Notes: a model not told the origin generated them from the letters alone. A stretch of DNA of 64,000 nucleotides from RPQJ01 sp963726665 (GCA_963726665.1 CAVSDW010000017.1:148917-212916); one strand, 5' to 3'; positions 37,857-49,307 are shown, counted from the first letter of the stretch. Program-made: numbers and translations.

Positions 37857-39812
37857 CTACGCGGCTTCCTTCGGAGCCTCGACTTTCGGCTTGCGGCCGT
37901 CGCGGCCGGATGCTCGTAGTCGTTCTTCTCCCAGTCGCGGTACTTCGGCGGGATCGGGTTGATCGCGCCCTTGGCGAGCCAGTCGAGCTTGCCTTCCATC
38001 AGCAGCCCGGCGATCTTGCCGTACGACCGGTTGAAGTTGCCCTTCACCGCTCGGAAGTTGCCCTCGATGCGGCGCCGCGCCTCGTTGCAGTAGAGATCCG
38101 CGAGTTCCAGCGGCGACTTGTCGGCCGGATTGGTCGCGACGAGGTGGTCCGCATAGGAAAGCGTCGCACCCATCACGAACAGGTCCACGCCGATGTCCAC
38201 GAAGTTGCCGAGGATGACCTGCTCCGTCTCGAGCTTCGGTCCGAACTTCGCCATGGTCCCGAACAGTCGCCGCGCGAGCACCTTGGAGGTCTTCGCGGTC
38301 CAGGCGAGATGCTTGCGGTTCCTCGCATCGAGGTGCCGCGCGTCCAGTCGACCGCCGGCGCCCGGCATGTACAGCTTCGGCAGCCACGTCGCGTAGAAAC
38401 CCGCCGCCTTCATTGCCGCCTCGCCTTTCGACACCTTCTGTCCGGGCTTCGGCTGCAGGATGGGCATCATGAGCTTGAAGTGCGTGTCCAGCGCCTCGCG
38501 CGCCATGATCAGGTGCATCACCTGCGATGAGCCCTCGAAGATGCGGTTGATGCGCGCATCGCGCAGGCCCATCTCGATCGCAGTCGGCCGATCACCGCGC
38601 TGCGTAGAGCGAGGTCGCCCGCTCGTAGCCGCGCCCGCCGCGCACCTGCAGGTAGTCGTCGTACATCTTCCACAGCGTCTCGGAGCACCAGTATTTCGCC
38701 GCCGCCGCCTCGAGGCGGATGTCGGCGTTCTTGTGGTCCGCGAACGCGCAGGCGACCCCGACCATCGCTTTCATCGCGAAGAGCTGCGCCATGTAGCCCG
38801 AGATCATCTTCGCCACGGCCTGGTGCTTGCCGATCGGCTGGCCCCACTGCTGCCGCGTCGAGGTCCACCACTTCGCGTCTTCCACCATCGCCATGCCGCC
38901 GCCGATGGCCGCGGCAGGAATCCCGAGGCGACCGACGTTGAGCGTCGCGAGCGCGATCTTGAGGCCTTCGCCCGGCTTGCCGATCAGGTTCTCGGCCGGC
39001 ACCCTGACGTCCTTGAAGGTGATCACGCCGTTCGCAAGCCCGCGCAGGCCCATGAACCGCGAGCGCCGCGCTCGCTCGACGCCGGGCCATGCAGTCTCGA
39101 CGACAAAGCACGAAATCTGCGGCACGGACTTGCCGTTGGGCAGCACCTTGTCGGGCGTCCGCGCGAGCACCGCGATCAGTGTGGTCTTCGGATCGGTGAC
39201 GTTGGTGCACCACAGCTTGTCGCCGTTCAACGTGTAGTACTTGCCGTCGGCCGACGGCGTGGCCGTGGTGGTCATGCGCGCCGGGTCGGAACCCACGCCG
39301 GGCTCGGTGAGCGCGAACGCGGAGATCTCGCCCTTCGCAAGACGAGGCAGGTACTTGCGCTTCTGCTCCTCGGTGCCGAACTCCTTGAGCGGTTGCGGCA
39401 CGCCGATGCTCTGGTGCGCCGAGACGTACGCGACGGTGGTCGCGCAGTAGCCACCCAGGAAACCGAGCACACGGCCGTAGTTGGTGACCGAGAAACCGAG
39501 GCCACCGTATTCCTTGGGGATCTTCATGCCGAAGAGGCCCGCGGCCGCGAGCGCGTCCAGCGCCTCGGGCGGATACTCGCCATCCTCGTCGATCTTCCAG
39601 GGATCGATGGCCTTCTCGACGACCGGGCGGATCTTCTCGATGTAGTCGTCGCCGATCTTCCTGTCCTCGGCCGACTGGGCCGGGAACGGGTGCAGCAGGT
39701 CCCAGCGGAAGTTTCCCTTGAACACCTCCGCGGTGAAGCTGACGTTTTCCCACTCGGCCTGGCGGGCGTCCTCGGCCATCTGCATGGAGACGTCTTTCGC
39801 CTTGGTGTCCAT
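37857..39812 (-). CDS. Acyl-CoA dehydrogenase, long (VLCAD-like) form (two frameshifts)
   Basis: FAD-dependent acyl-CoA dehydrogenase, first step of beta-oxidation, about 650 residues. It has the ACAD N-terminal and central domains (FALTEPGVGSDPARMTTTA, LNGDKLWCTN), the C-terminal four-helix domain (VRGGRGYERATS, RINRIFEGSSQVMHL) and an extra C-terminal region of about 180 residues as in VLCAD-type enzymes. Frames change near 38600 and 37905; net length is a multiple of three. Start ATG 39812 (MDTKAKDVSMQM). The C-terminus ends KVEAPKEAA. FadB and FadA lie 3-5 kb further on, so a fatty-acid role fits. Confidence 0.88.
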
Positions 39813-40214
39813 TGTGGATCCTCGAATGGTGCCGCGCCGGGCGGCGACAGATTGAAATTCGGCCCGAATATCTCCGAAGTCGCCTCCCGCGCATATCGGG
39901 GTTTGTGCGGTGCAGCTAACTCCGTCAACTGCCGGCGGCTTCGGGAGGTGTCCAGGACCGGCCAATACCCGCCTGATTCACGAACTTCCGAGCTTTTCGA
40001 CGATATATCTCTTCTTTTTCTGGATTCTTTTGGCTTAGGCGCGACCGGCCACCGCTCTCCTCGCCGGGCCTGGAGACCGGCTTTCCGCGCCTGGGTACCT
40101 GCTTCGGGGCCCGAAGTAATCCGGATTGTCCCCTTGACCACCGGCGCATAGCATCGAGCCAAGGACGGCGCGGGGCGCACGCACCGCGAGTCGCCCGAGC
40201 ACGGAGGTGGCGAT
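39813..40214. other. Intergenic region between acyl-CoA dehydrogenase and yqjD-like gene
   Basis: Divergent promoter region of 402 bp. No convincing ORF or RNA gene is seen. It contains a pyrimidine-rich stretch near 40005-40035 and a good Shine-Dalgarno (GGAGGTG) at 40203-40209 before ATG 40215. Promoter elements on either strand are not clear enough to call. Confidence 0.5.
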
Positions 40215-40520
40215 ATGACACACGAAGTAACCATGGACACCCTGAGGTCCGACCTCGCGACCGTGATGCGCGATGCCGAGGCCTTGCTGAAAGCGTCGAC
40301 CGAGCAGGGTGGCGCGAAGGCAGACGAGGCTCGCGCGAAGATCCGGGAGTCCCTGCAGCACGCGAAAGCGCGCCTGCTCGAGGCCGAGCGGGCCGCGGTG
40401 CGTCACGGCGAGGAAGCAGTGGCAGCGACGGAAACGCGCATCAGGAACAACCCGTGGCAGTCGGTCGGCATCGCAGCCGGCGTCGGACTGGTGATCGGGG
40501 TCCTGCTGGCGCGTCGCTGA
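40215..40520 (+). CDS. yqjD: DUF883 family (ElaB/YqjD-like) protein
   Basis: 101-residue protein: a long charged helix (MRDAEALLKASTEQGGAKAD and following) then a C-terminal membrane anchor (VGIAAGVGLVIGVLLARR). E. coli YqjD and ElaB are membrane-anchored, stationary-phase, ribosome-associated proteins. First of a compact three-gene operon (10 bp to the next gene, then a GTGA overlap), the same order as E. coli yqjDEK. Confidence 0.9.
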   Translation: MTHEVTMDTLRSDLATVMRDAEALLKASTEQGGAKADEARAKIRESLQHAKARLLEAERAAVRHGEEAVAATETRIRNNPWQSVGIAAGVGLVIGVLLARR

Positions 40521-40530
40521 GTCGCGCACG

Positions 40531-40932
40531 ATGAGCGGGGAGGACACCGAGGCACTCGGGCCAGCGACGAACCTGCTGCGGTCGGCGACGCGCCTGTGCG
40601 GCACGCTGCTCGCGATGCTGCAGACGCGCGTCGAACTGCTGACCACCGAAATCAGCGAGGACGTCGAGCGCGGCGTCCGGGTCCTGATGTGGGGCATGGT
40701 GGCCGTGCTGGCCGCCGTGCTCAGCCTGCTGCTCGCCGGCGTCACGCTGATCGTCTACTACTGGGACACGCACCGCATGGCCGCGGCGATCGGCGTGACG
40801 GCCGCATTCCTGGCCCTGTCGGCGGCGGCCGCCTGGGTTGCGCGAGCCCGCCTGCACGAGAAGCCGAAGATGCTCGACGCCTCGCGCACCGAACTCAGGC
40901 GCGACGTGGCCGCGCTCAGGGGCGAGCCGTGA
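40531..40932 (+). CDS. yqjE: YqjE / phage-holin-like membrane protein
   Basis: 133-residue inner-membrane protein with two hydrophobic helices (VLMWGMVAVLAAVLSLLLAG and AAIGVTAAFLALSAAAAWVA) between charged ends. It belongs to the YqjE/holin-X superfamily. The family name does not imply a prophage: the position inside a yqjD-yqjE-yqjK operon shows it is the housekeeping form. Confidence 0.88.
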   Translation: MSGEDTEALGPATNLLRSATRLCGTLLAMLQTRVELLTTEISEDVERGVRVLMWGMVAVLAAVLSLLLAGVTLIVYYWDTHRMAAAIGVTAAFLALSAAAAWVARARLHEKPKMLDASRTELRRDVAALRGEP

Positions 40933-41207
40933 GTTCAAGGCTCGTCGCGTTGACCGCGCGGCGTGCCGCGTTGCAGGCGGAGTGCGCGCTGCAGCGCGAT
41001 GACGCAGTACAGGCCTATGCCGGGATCGCGTCCGGCGCCGAGAGAATCGACCACGTGGTCTCGGTACTGCGCCGGCTGACGCCTGCATTCATCGTGGGCG
41101 GCATCATCGTTGTAGTGGCGCTCGGGCCCGCGCGCGCGATCACGCTGGCCCGCCGCGGAATCACGCTCGCGATGTACGCCCTCCAGGCCCGAAGCCTGAT
41201 GCGCTGA
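40929..41207 (+). CDS. YqjK-like protein
   Basis: 92 residues starting at GTG 40929, overlapping the YqjE stop (GTGA). Basic amphipathic N-terminus (RLVALTARRAALQAECALQ), one hydrophobic segment (PAFIVGGIIVVVALGPARA) and a short basic tail. Position and layout identify it as the third member of the yqjDEK-type operon; sequence similarity alone would be weak. Confidence 0.75.
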   Translation: MSSRLVALTARRAALQAECALQRDDAVQAYAGIASGAERIDHVVSVLRRLTPAFIVGGIIVVVALGPARAITLARRGITLAMYALQARSLMR

Positions 41208-41242
41208 CGCTCGCTACGTCGCGTACGCATGCGCTCAAAAAG

Positions 41243-41264
41243 GAAGGGCCCCGCAGGGCCCTTC
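41243..41264 (-). terminator. Rho-independent terminator after fadA
   Basis: Perfect 9-bp stem (GAAGGGCCC / GGGCCCTTC) with a CGCA loop, followed on the minus strand by CTTTTTG. It lies 27 bp past the fadA stop. The symmetric stem could also end the yqjDEK transcript from the other side. Confidence 0.85.
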
Positions 41265-41290
41265 TCGATACTGCTGACGGCCCGTGCGCT

Positions 41291-42466
41291 CTAGGTGCGC
41301 TCGAGGATGGTGGCGATGCCCTGGCCGAGGCCGATGCACATCGTCGCGACGCCGAGGTCGGCGTCCTTCTGCTCCATCACGTTCAGCAGCGCCGTCGTGA
41401 TGCGCGCACCCGAACAGCCGAGCGGGTGACCGAGCGCGATCGCGCCGCCGTTCAGGTTCACGGTCTCGTCCATGCGATCCATGATCCCGAGGTCCTTCAC
41501 GCAGGGCAGTGACTGCGCGGCAAAGGCCTCATTGAGTTCGGCGACCTTGATGTCCTTCATCTCCAGGCCGGCGCGCTTCAGCGCCTTCTTCGTCGCCGGC
41601 ACCGGGCCATAGCCCATGATCGCAGGGTCGACGCCCGCGACGGCCATGGAGCGGACCTTCGCGCGGGGCTTGAGTCCCAGCGCCTTTGCGCGCTCGTAGC
41701 TCATGACCAGCATCGCGGAGGCACCGTCGGAGATCGCGGACGACGATCCCGCCGTCACCGTGCCGCCCTTGGGATCGAACGCCGGCGGCAGCGCCGCAAG
41801 CGCCTCGAGCGACGCGTCCTGGCGGATCACCTCGTCCACGTCGCACAGCACGCGCACGCCGTTGGCGTCGTGGCCCTCGATGCCGACGATCTCGTTCTTG
41901 AAGCGCCCCGCCAGGGTGGCTTCCCACGCCTTCTGGTGCGAACGCAGCGCGAACTTGTCCTGCATCTCGCGATTGATGCCGTGCATGCGACCGAGCATCT
42001 CCGCCGTGAGGCCCATCATGTTGGACGCCTTGGCGTACTGCTTGGACGACGAGGGGTTGAGATCGATGCCGTGCATCATGTTGACGTGACCCATGTGCTC
42101 CACGCCGCCGATCACGAACACGTCGCCCTGGCCCGTCATGATCTGCGCTGCGGCCGCGTGCAGCGCCTGCATGGACGAGCCGCAGAGCCGGTTGATGGTC
42201 TGGCCCGGCACCGTGTGCGGGAGGCCCGCCAGCAGCAGCGAGTTGCGGGCGATGTTCATGCCCTGCTCGAGCGTCTGGTTCACGCAGCCCCAGATCACGT
42301 CCTCGACCTCGTCCATCTTTGCGGCCGGGTTGCGCCTGAACAGCGCCTTGATCAACTCGGCCGAGAGCACCTCGGCACGGACGTTACGGAACATACCGCC
42401 CTTGGAGCGGCCCATTGCGCTGCGCACGCCATCGATGATGACGACATCGCGGGGATTGAGATTCAT
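41291..42466 (-). CDS. fadA: Acetyl-CoA C-acyltransferase FadA (3-ketoacyl-CoA thiolase)
   Basis: Final thiolytic step of beta-oxidation, beta subunit of the FadBA complex. 391 residues, normal length. Acyl-accepting Cys is in NRLCGSSMQALHAAA (about residue 93). The C-terminal His and Cys are in LNGGAIALGHPLGCSGAR and ATMCIGLGQGIATIL. It lies 35 bp downstream of fadB, in the same operon and order as in Pseudomonas. Confidence 0.96.
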   Translation of the reverse strand: MNLNPRDVVIIDGVRSAMGRSKGGMFRNVRAEVLSAELIKALFRRNPAAKMDEVEDVIWGCVNQTLEQGMNIARNSLLLAGLPHTVPGQTINRLCGSSMQALHAAAAQIMTGQGDVFVIGGVEHMGHVNMMHGIDLNPSSSKQYAKASNMMGLTAEMLGRMHGINREMQDKFALRSHQKAWEATLAGRFKNEIVGIEGHDANGVRVLCDVDEVIRQDASLEALAALPPAFDPKGGTVTAGSSSAISDGASAMLVMSYERAKALGLKPRAKVRSMAVAGVDPAIMGYGPVPATKKALKRAGLEMKDIKVAELNEAFAAQSLPCVKDLGIMDRMDETVNLNGGAIALGHPLGCSGARITTALLNVMEQKDADLGVATMCIGLGQGIATILERT

Positions 42467-42501
42467 CTTGATCTCTCCAGATTCAGGTTGGGTCGCTCGG
42501 G

Positions 42502-44652
<2,151 letters not shown>

Positions 44653-44819
44653 GGAGTCGTCTCCCTTCGTGAGATACCGCGAGGCAATCGCCGGCCGCCG
44701 CCGGAAGGCGCGACCGGGCGCTGGACAGAGTTTGCGGCACCGCACCACAATTGTTAATGGGGTTTTCCGAGGAACAGCCGGAGTGCCTGAACGGCCCTGA
44801 TTCATCATAGACTTACGTC

Positions 44820-46835
44820 ATGCCCGTGCCCCACCGAACGGCCCTGGTCAATGGCCGACACCGCCTGTCCGCGCTTGCCGCGATGGCACTGCTCCTGCTC
44901 CTGGTGCTTGCCGTCCTGCGCCCGGCCGGTGCCGGTGATGCCGGCCCGGACCCGCTCGCCGATGGGCGCCGGCAATTCCTGGCTGCCTACGAGGAGGCCC
45001 GGACCGCACCGCCGGGAGTCGTCCCGGCAGACAGCGCAGCTCTCCGCGACTATCCCCTCTATCCCTACCTGCTTGCCGCGCGGCTGGAGCGGCGCATCGA
45101 GGACCCGGCGGCCGCGCCGTCCATCCGCGAATTCCTCGACAGCCAACTCGACCAGCCGGTGGCGCGGTCGCTGCGATATCGCTGGCTGATGGCGCTCGCG
45201 CTCGGAAAGCGCTGGGACGATTACCTGTCCGTCTATCGCCCGGACCTGGACGATTCGGTGGCCGCTCGCTGCAACGCGTATGCGGCACGCGTCGCGCTCG
45301 ACCGGACGAACGGACTCGCGGACGCCGTGCTCGCGGAATGGAACGTCCCGAAGAGCCTGCCGCCCGCGTGCGACCCCGCCGTCGAATGGCTGCGCGCGCG
45401 CGGGCAGATCACGCCGGAACTCACGGAGCGCCGGGCGCGCGCGGCGCTGGCCGCCGGGGACGCCGGTCTCGCGCGATTCCTTGCGAAGTCGCTGCCGGAA
45501 TCCGCGGCGGCGCCCATCGTGCAGTGGGCCGCCCTGATCGAGAAGCCGCGCGAGTCCGTCGAAGCGTTGATCGCGTCGCCCGCGACGACCGTCGAGCCCG
45601 CCGCGCTCCAGGACGGCTGGCGACGCTACGCAAAGAGCGATACCGAGGGCGCCGTCGATCGCTTCCCCGCGCTGGTGCAGGCCCGGCATCTCGACACTGG
45701 CCGGGACGCAGGCCCCTACGCACTCGCGATCGCCCTGCAGCTTGCACTCAGCCGCAAGCCGCGCGCGCTCGAGTTCTTCGCGCTGGCACAGCCGGCGGAC
45801 TACGACGAGCGCGCCTGGGAGTGGCAGGCTCGCGCTGCGCTCTGGGCCGGAGACTGGGCACGCGCGCGTGACGCGATTGCCGCGATGCCGGAGAGCCTGC
45901 GCAGCCAGAATCGCTGGAAATACTGGAACGCCCGCGCCGCGGACCAGCTCGGCGATGCCGCCCTCGCCAGGCAGGGCTACGCCGCGGTTCTTCCCACCGA
46001 CAACTGGTACGCGGTGCTGTCGGCAGCCCGTCTCGGCCAGCCATTCGCTCCCAGCCTGCAGTCGATCGGCCTCAGCGACCCTGAGATCGAGCGCCTGGCG
46101 TCGCAGCCGGGATTCGTGCGCGCGCACGAACTCGAGTTGTGCGAAATGGAGCCGCAGGCCGTCGCGGAGTGGCGCGCAGCGTCCTCGGCGCTCGCGCAGC
46201 CGCAGCAGGTGCAGGCAATCGGGCTCGCAGCCCGCTGGGGCTGGTACATGCAGGCGATCGCCGCAGCCGCAAAGCTCGGGCTCTTCAACGACTACGACCT
46301 GCTCTATCCTCGACCCTTCGACGCGGAGGTGCGCAAGGGCTCGACGCTGTCGGGACTGCCACAGGACCTGATCTACGCGATCATCCGCCAGGAAAGCCTG
46401 TACCAGCCCGACGCCCGCTCGAGCGCCGGCGCGCTCGGGCTCATGCAGCTGCTGCCGGAGACCGCGCGACGCACGGCGAAGGCGTGGGACCTGCCGTTGC
46501 CGTCGACGTCTTCACTGCTGCGGCCCTCGGTCAACGTGCCGATCGGCTCGGCGTACCTGCGCGGCCTCTACGACCGCAACGCCGGACAGGCATCGCTCGC
46601 GATCGGCAGCTACAACGCGGGACCGGGGGCCGTGCGTCGCTGGCTGCCGGAGTCGCCGATGGCCATGGACGTGTGGGTCGAGAACATTCCGTACAACGAG
46701 ACCCGCAACTACGTGCAGAAAGTCTCGTGGCACATGATCGTGTTCGGCTGGCTCGCCGAGCGCAAGCCGAAGGACGTGTCGGGGTGGCTGGGAACGATCC
46801 GCGGATCTGCGACCACCGTCGACGAAGCGCAGTGA
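44820..46835 (+). CDS. slt: Soluble lytic murein transglycosylase
   Basis: Periplasmic enzyme that cleaves the glycan strands of peptidoglycan, giving 1,6-anhydromuropeptides. 671 residues: N-terminal signal helix (LSALAAMALLLLLVLAVL), a long alpha-helical superhelical U/L-domain (about 45-460) and a C-terminal goose-lysozyme-like catalytic domain with IYAIIRQESLYQPDARSSAG (catalytic Glu), ALGLMQLLPETA and AIGSYNAGPGAVRRWL. Divergent from fadB. Confidence 0.93.
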   Translation: MPVPHRTALVNGRHRLSALAAMALLLLLVLAVLRPAGAGDAGPDPLADGRRQFLAAYEEARTAPPGVVPADSAALRDYPLYPYLLAARLERRIEDPAAAPSIREFLDSQLDQPVARSLRYRWLMALALGKRWDDYLSVYRPDLDDSVAARCNAYAARVALDRTNGLADAVLAEWNVPKSLPPACDPAVEWLRARGQITPELTERRARAALAAGDAGLARFLAKSLPESAAAPIVQWAALIEKPRESVEALIASPATTVEPAALQDGWRRYAKSDTEGAVDRFPALVQARHLDTGRDAGPYALAIALQLALSRKPRALEFFALAQPADYDERAWEWQARAALWAGDWARARDAIAAMPESLRSQNRWKYWNARAADQLGDAALARQGYAAVLPTDNWYAVLSAARLGQPFAPSLQSIGLSDPEIERLASQPGFVRAHELELCEMEPQAVAEWRAASSALAQPQQVQAIGLAARWGWYMQAIAAAAKLGLFNDYDLLYPRPFDAEVRKGSTLSGLPQDLIYAIIRQESLYQPDARSSAGALGLMQLLPETARRTAKAWDLPLPSTSSLLRPSVNVPIGSAYLRGLYDRNAGQASLAIGSYNAGPGAVRRWLPESPMAMDVWVENIPYNETRNYVQKVSWHMIVFGWLAERKPKDVSGWLGTIRGSATTVDEAQ

Positions 46836-46872
46836 ACGAACCCGGGCCCGATGCCCGGCCGCACGCCCGACC

Positions 46873-47889
46873 TCACGGTTTCAGCAGCACCTTCCCGAAG
46901 TTCTTGCGATCCTGGAGGTAGTGATGCGCCGCCGGGGCCTCCTCGAACGGGAAGACCCGGTCGACGACCGGCGCGAACGTGCCGTCTTCCACCAGCCCGA
47001 TGATCTGCCCGATCTCGTCGCGCATGCGTCCGAGCTCGGGGAACAATCGTCCCATGTTGAGCCCTGAAACGCTGCGGTTCTCGTTCAGCAGGCGCATCGG
47101 GTGGAAAAACGGCGTGGCCAGCAGCACCCTGGCCATTGAAAGGGGATTCATCCTCGTGCCGGTCACCGAGCCTGAAAAGCCGAACATCACGAGGTGCCCC
47201 AGGGGCGCCAGCAGGCGATAGCTCCTGCGGAACGAAGCGCCGCCCTGGGCGTCCAGCGCGATGTCGACACCGCGGCCCCCGCTCAGCTTGCGCACCTCGG
47301 TCTCGACGTCCTGCGTGCGGTAATCGACGCAGAGGTCGCAGCCCATCTGCCTCAGTCGTGCGTGCTTTCCCGCGCTCGCGACGCCGATCGGCGTCGCTCC
47401 ACGCCACAGGCAGATCTGCAGTGCGGCGAGGCCGACACCACCGGCGGCGGACTGGATCAGGACCGTGTGCCCGCGCCGGACATTCGCCTGGCGCGTGAGC
47501 ATCACCCACGCCGTGCCGTAGTTCACGGCGATTGCGCCAGCCGCTTCCAGGCTGACCGAATCCGGCAGCTTGTGGACCCACTCCGCCTTGACCGTGACCA
47601 GCTCGCTGTAGCCGCCGAATCGGGTCATCGTCATCACCCGGTCACCCGCGGCGAAACCGCGGACGTCGCTGCCGACCTGGTCGATGATTCCAGAAACCTC
47701 GTAGCCGACCACGCAGGGAATCTTCGGCGCGTCCGGGTATTGCCCCATGCGCGCCTGGACGTCGGCGAAGTTCACTCCGGCATAGGCGACACGGATGCGC
47801 ACTTCGCCCGCGCCAGCGCTGGGCTCCGGGCCTTCGCGCACCTGCAGGGTCTCCGGCGCGCCGGCCTTGGTGATCCAGACTTGTTTCAT
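46873..47889 (-). CDS. Zinc-independent quinone oxidoreductase-like MDR protein
   Basis: Medium-chain dehydrogenase/reductase of 338 residues, quinone-oxidoreductase/VAT-1-like. GVNFADVQARMGQYPDAPK at the N-terminus and the NADPH-binding VLIQSAAGGVGLAALQI are typical; the structural and catalytic zinc-binding Cys residues are absent. Overlaps the upstream small gene by 4 nt (ATGA). Physiological substrate unknown. Confidence 0.85.
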   Translation of the reverse strand: MKQVWITKAGAPETLQVREGPEPSAGAGEVRIRVAYAGVNFADVQARMGQYPDAPKIPCVVGYEVSGIIDQVGSDVRGFAAGDRVMTMTRFGGYSELVTVKAEWVHKLPDSVSLEAAGAIAVNYGTAWVMLTRQANVRRGHTVLIQSAAGGVGLAALQICLWRGATPIGVASAGKHARLRQMGCDLCVDYRTQDVETEVRKLSGGRGVDIALDAQGGASFRRSYRLLAPLGHLVMFGFSGSVTGTRMNPLSMARVLLATPFFHPMRLLNENRSVSGLNMGRLFPELGRMRDEIGQIIGLVEDGTFAPVVDRVFPFEEAPAAHHYLQDRKNFGKVLLKP

Positions 47890-48392
47890 GCCGCGAGCAT
47901 ACCGGAAAGGTAGCGACGCCCCTGATCGAGCTCGGCGTCGCCGAGCAGCTCGTGCCATTCGTGCAGGAACGCGCGCGACCGCTCGCACGGCCTGCGGGCG
48001 GCCCGGCGGCACACCGTGGCGACCTCCTCCTCCGAAAGCGCGAGGCGCAGCGGCAGGAGCCGCTCGTTCACGCCCTCGTCGCCCAGCGCGAGCAGCGCCG
48101 CGAACACCGCACCGCGGTTGATCGCGAGTCCGCGGCGGACCCACTCGGCGGCGTCGTGCGCGGCCGCGCTGCGAGCCCCGGCGTCGCGGATCACGCCGAC
48201 GTAGGCCGCGGTGGCAGCGAACACGACGTCCTCGTCGCAGTCGGCGAGCGCGTAGGGAATCAATGTCTCCGCGCCGCGTTCTCCGGCGTCCACGCGGCGT
48301 CGCGCCTCCTCGACGCTGCGGCGGCGCGACGCGGTGGAACGGGCTGGCAGTTTCTGCCAGTAGTCGATCAGTGCAGGCGTTATCGAGTTCAT
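47886..48392 (-). CDS. Hypothetical helical protein
   Basis: 168 residues, no recognised family. Helix-rich with repeated Ala/Arg segments resembling HEAT-type pairs (IPYALADCDEDVVFAATAAY, AINRGAVFAALLALGDEGV). No signal peptide or membrane segment. Start ATG 48392 with GGAGG about 8 nt upstream; it overlaps the oxidoreductase start by 4 nt. A structured leader with its own promoter and terminator lies upstream on the same strand. Confidence 0.65.
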   Translation of the reverse strand: MNSITPALIDYWQKLPARSTASRRRSVEEARRRVDAGERGAETLIPYALADCDEDVVFAATAAYVGVIRDAGARSAAAHDAAEWVRRGLAINRGAVFAALLALGDEGVNERLLPLRLALSEEEVATVCRRAARRPCERSRAFLHEWHELLGDAELDQGRRYLSGMLAA

Positions 48393-48472
48393 GGTCAAAC
48401 CTCCATGCCCCATGCGGGCGTTGCAGACCTGACCGGGGGTCTAACGAACGGCGCGCGTGCCGTGCGGGAGGC

Positions 48473-48629
48473 AGAAACGAAAAACCCTCCGCGCCACGAT
48501 TCGAGCGCCGGAGGGTTCAGAAAGCTTCACCCGCTTCGTTGCCTTCCGGCCGCATCCGCACCTCTCGGTGCGCGCCACCTTGCCCGGGAAGGCAGGTTGG
48601 CCGGGGCAAACGCCCCTTTCTTGATGCTG
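48473..48629 (-). ncRNA. Candidate small structured RNA or transcription-attenuating leader
   Basis: A minus-strand transcription unit with promoter (48636-48663), about 155 nt of RNA and a strong terminator, but no credible ORF. Predicted hairpins in order: GGGGC/GCCCC with a GUUU loop; a roughly 10-bp imperfect stem; CGCACC/GGUGCG with a GAGA tetraloop; GCC/GGC with a GGAA tetraloop; then the terminator. It could be a free sRNA or a riboswitch-like leader for the hypothetical gene 81 nt further on. It does not match SRP, 6S, tmRNA or RNase P core motifs by eye. Confidence 0.6.
48483..48517 (-). terminator. Terminator of the candidate small RNA
   Basis: Stem AACCCTCCG / CGGAGGGTT (48509-48517 with 48483-48491 in plus coordinates), extended by inner GCGC pairs, followed on the minus strand by TTTTTCGTTT. 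Good intrinsic terminator geometry. Confidence 0.75.
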
Positions 48630-48635
48630 GGCGGG

Positions 48636-48663
48636 AGTATATCAAAGGCGGTACACGGCGCAA
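48636..48663 (-). promoter_or_regulatory. Sigma-70-type promoter for the candidate small RNA
   Basis: Minus strand: -35 TTGCGC (48658-48663), 16-bp spacer, -10 TATACT (48636-48641), predicting a start near 48629. It is one of the clearest promoter matches in this GC-rich window. Confidence 0.65.
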
Positions 48664-48804
48664 ATTCCCCGCAAGGCTGTGGACGCGCGATCCTGCCGTC
48701 GATATCCGTTGGCCTGGTATCGAAATCCGGTGGCTCGCAAAACCCCCGGGGGGCAACTGCCGGGTAGCCAGCCGACCGGGGCCTGGGCTAGAGTGCTCGC
48801 GACA

Positions 48805-48858
48805 GGAGATGGCATTCCTCCTGCTATAGAACCGCCGGTCGTCGGCTGATGATGCCTG
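48805..48858 (+). ncRNA. Fluoride riboswitch (crcB motif)
   Basis: Aptamer upstream of crcB with the conserved elements in order: GGAGATGGCATTCCTCC, AACCGC, and GCTGATGATGCCTGC, matching the fluoride-binding pseudoknot of the crcB RNA family. The variable hairpin lies between AACCGC and GCTGATGATG. Ligand binding is expected to raise crcB expression. The start codon is 69 nt downstream. Confidence 0.9.
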
Positions 48859-48895
48859 CGCGAGCCCGATCGGGAGGCGTAGCCGCGACTGAGCG

Positions 48896-48922
48896 CCTGT
48901 CCCGAGTGTCACCGAGGACAGG
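48896..48922 (+). promoter_or_regulatory. Hairpin covering the crcB ribosome binding site
   Basis: CCTGTCC (48896-48902) can pair with GGACAGG (48916-48922), which includes the purine-rich GAGGACAGG Shine-Dalgarno region before ATG 48927. It is a candidate translational expression platform for the fluoride riboswitch. Confidence 0.5.
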
Positions 48923-48926
48923 AATC

Positions 48927-49307
48927 ATGTGGAAATCGGTAGTTGCGATCTGCGTCGGCGCGAGCCTCGGGGCGCTGTTGCGATGGTGGCTCGGTGCCCA
49001 GCTCAATAACCTCTTCCCGACGATTCCACCGGGAACGCTTGCTGCCAATCTCGTCGGCGGCTACATCATCGGCATCGCGATCGCGTTCTTCGCGACCTAT
49101 TCAGCCGTCGCACCGGAGTGGCGCCTGCTCATCATCACCGGCTTCTGCGGCGGACTCACCACGTTTTCAACGTTCTCGGCGGAGATCGTGACACTGTTGC
49201 AGCAAGGCCGAAGCCTGTGGGCGGTCGGCGCCGCGGCGGCGCACCTGGCCGGGTCGGTGCTGATGACGCTCGCCGGCATCGTCACCGTCCACTGGATCAA
49301 GGGCTGA
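48927..49307 (+). CDS. crcB: Fluoride ion transporter CrcB (Fluc)
   Basis: Small dual-topology fluoride channel of 126 residues with four membrane helices. Family motifs: GASLGALLRWWLG, GTLAANLVGGYIIGIA (the conserved Asn) and TGFCGGLTTFSTFSAEI with the phenylalanine-lined pore residues. Controlled by the fluoride riboswitch upstream. Followed by a DUF190 gene, a common pairing. Confidence 0.95.
   Translation: MWKSVVAICVGASLGALLRWWLGAQLNNLFPTIPPGTLAANLVGGYIIGIAIAFFATYSAVAPEWRLLIITGFCGGLTTFSTFSAEIVTLLQQGRSLWAVGAAAAHLAGSVLMTLAGIVTVHWIKG

Noticed and set aside
40531..40932. Holin-like gene as evidence of a prophage
   Set aside because: No other phage genes are near, and the order matches the chromosomal yqjDEK operon.
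48473..48629. SRP (4.5S) RNA because of CCGGAAGG and a GGAA tetraloop
   Set aside because: The conserved AGGUC...GGAAGGAAGCAGC context of SRP domain IV is not present; the flanks do not pair into the long SRP hairpin.
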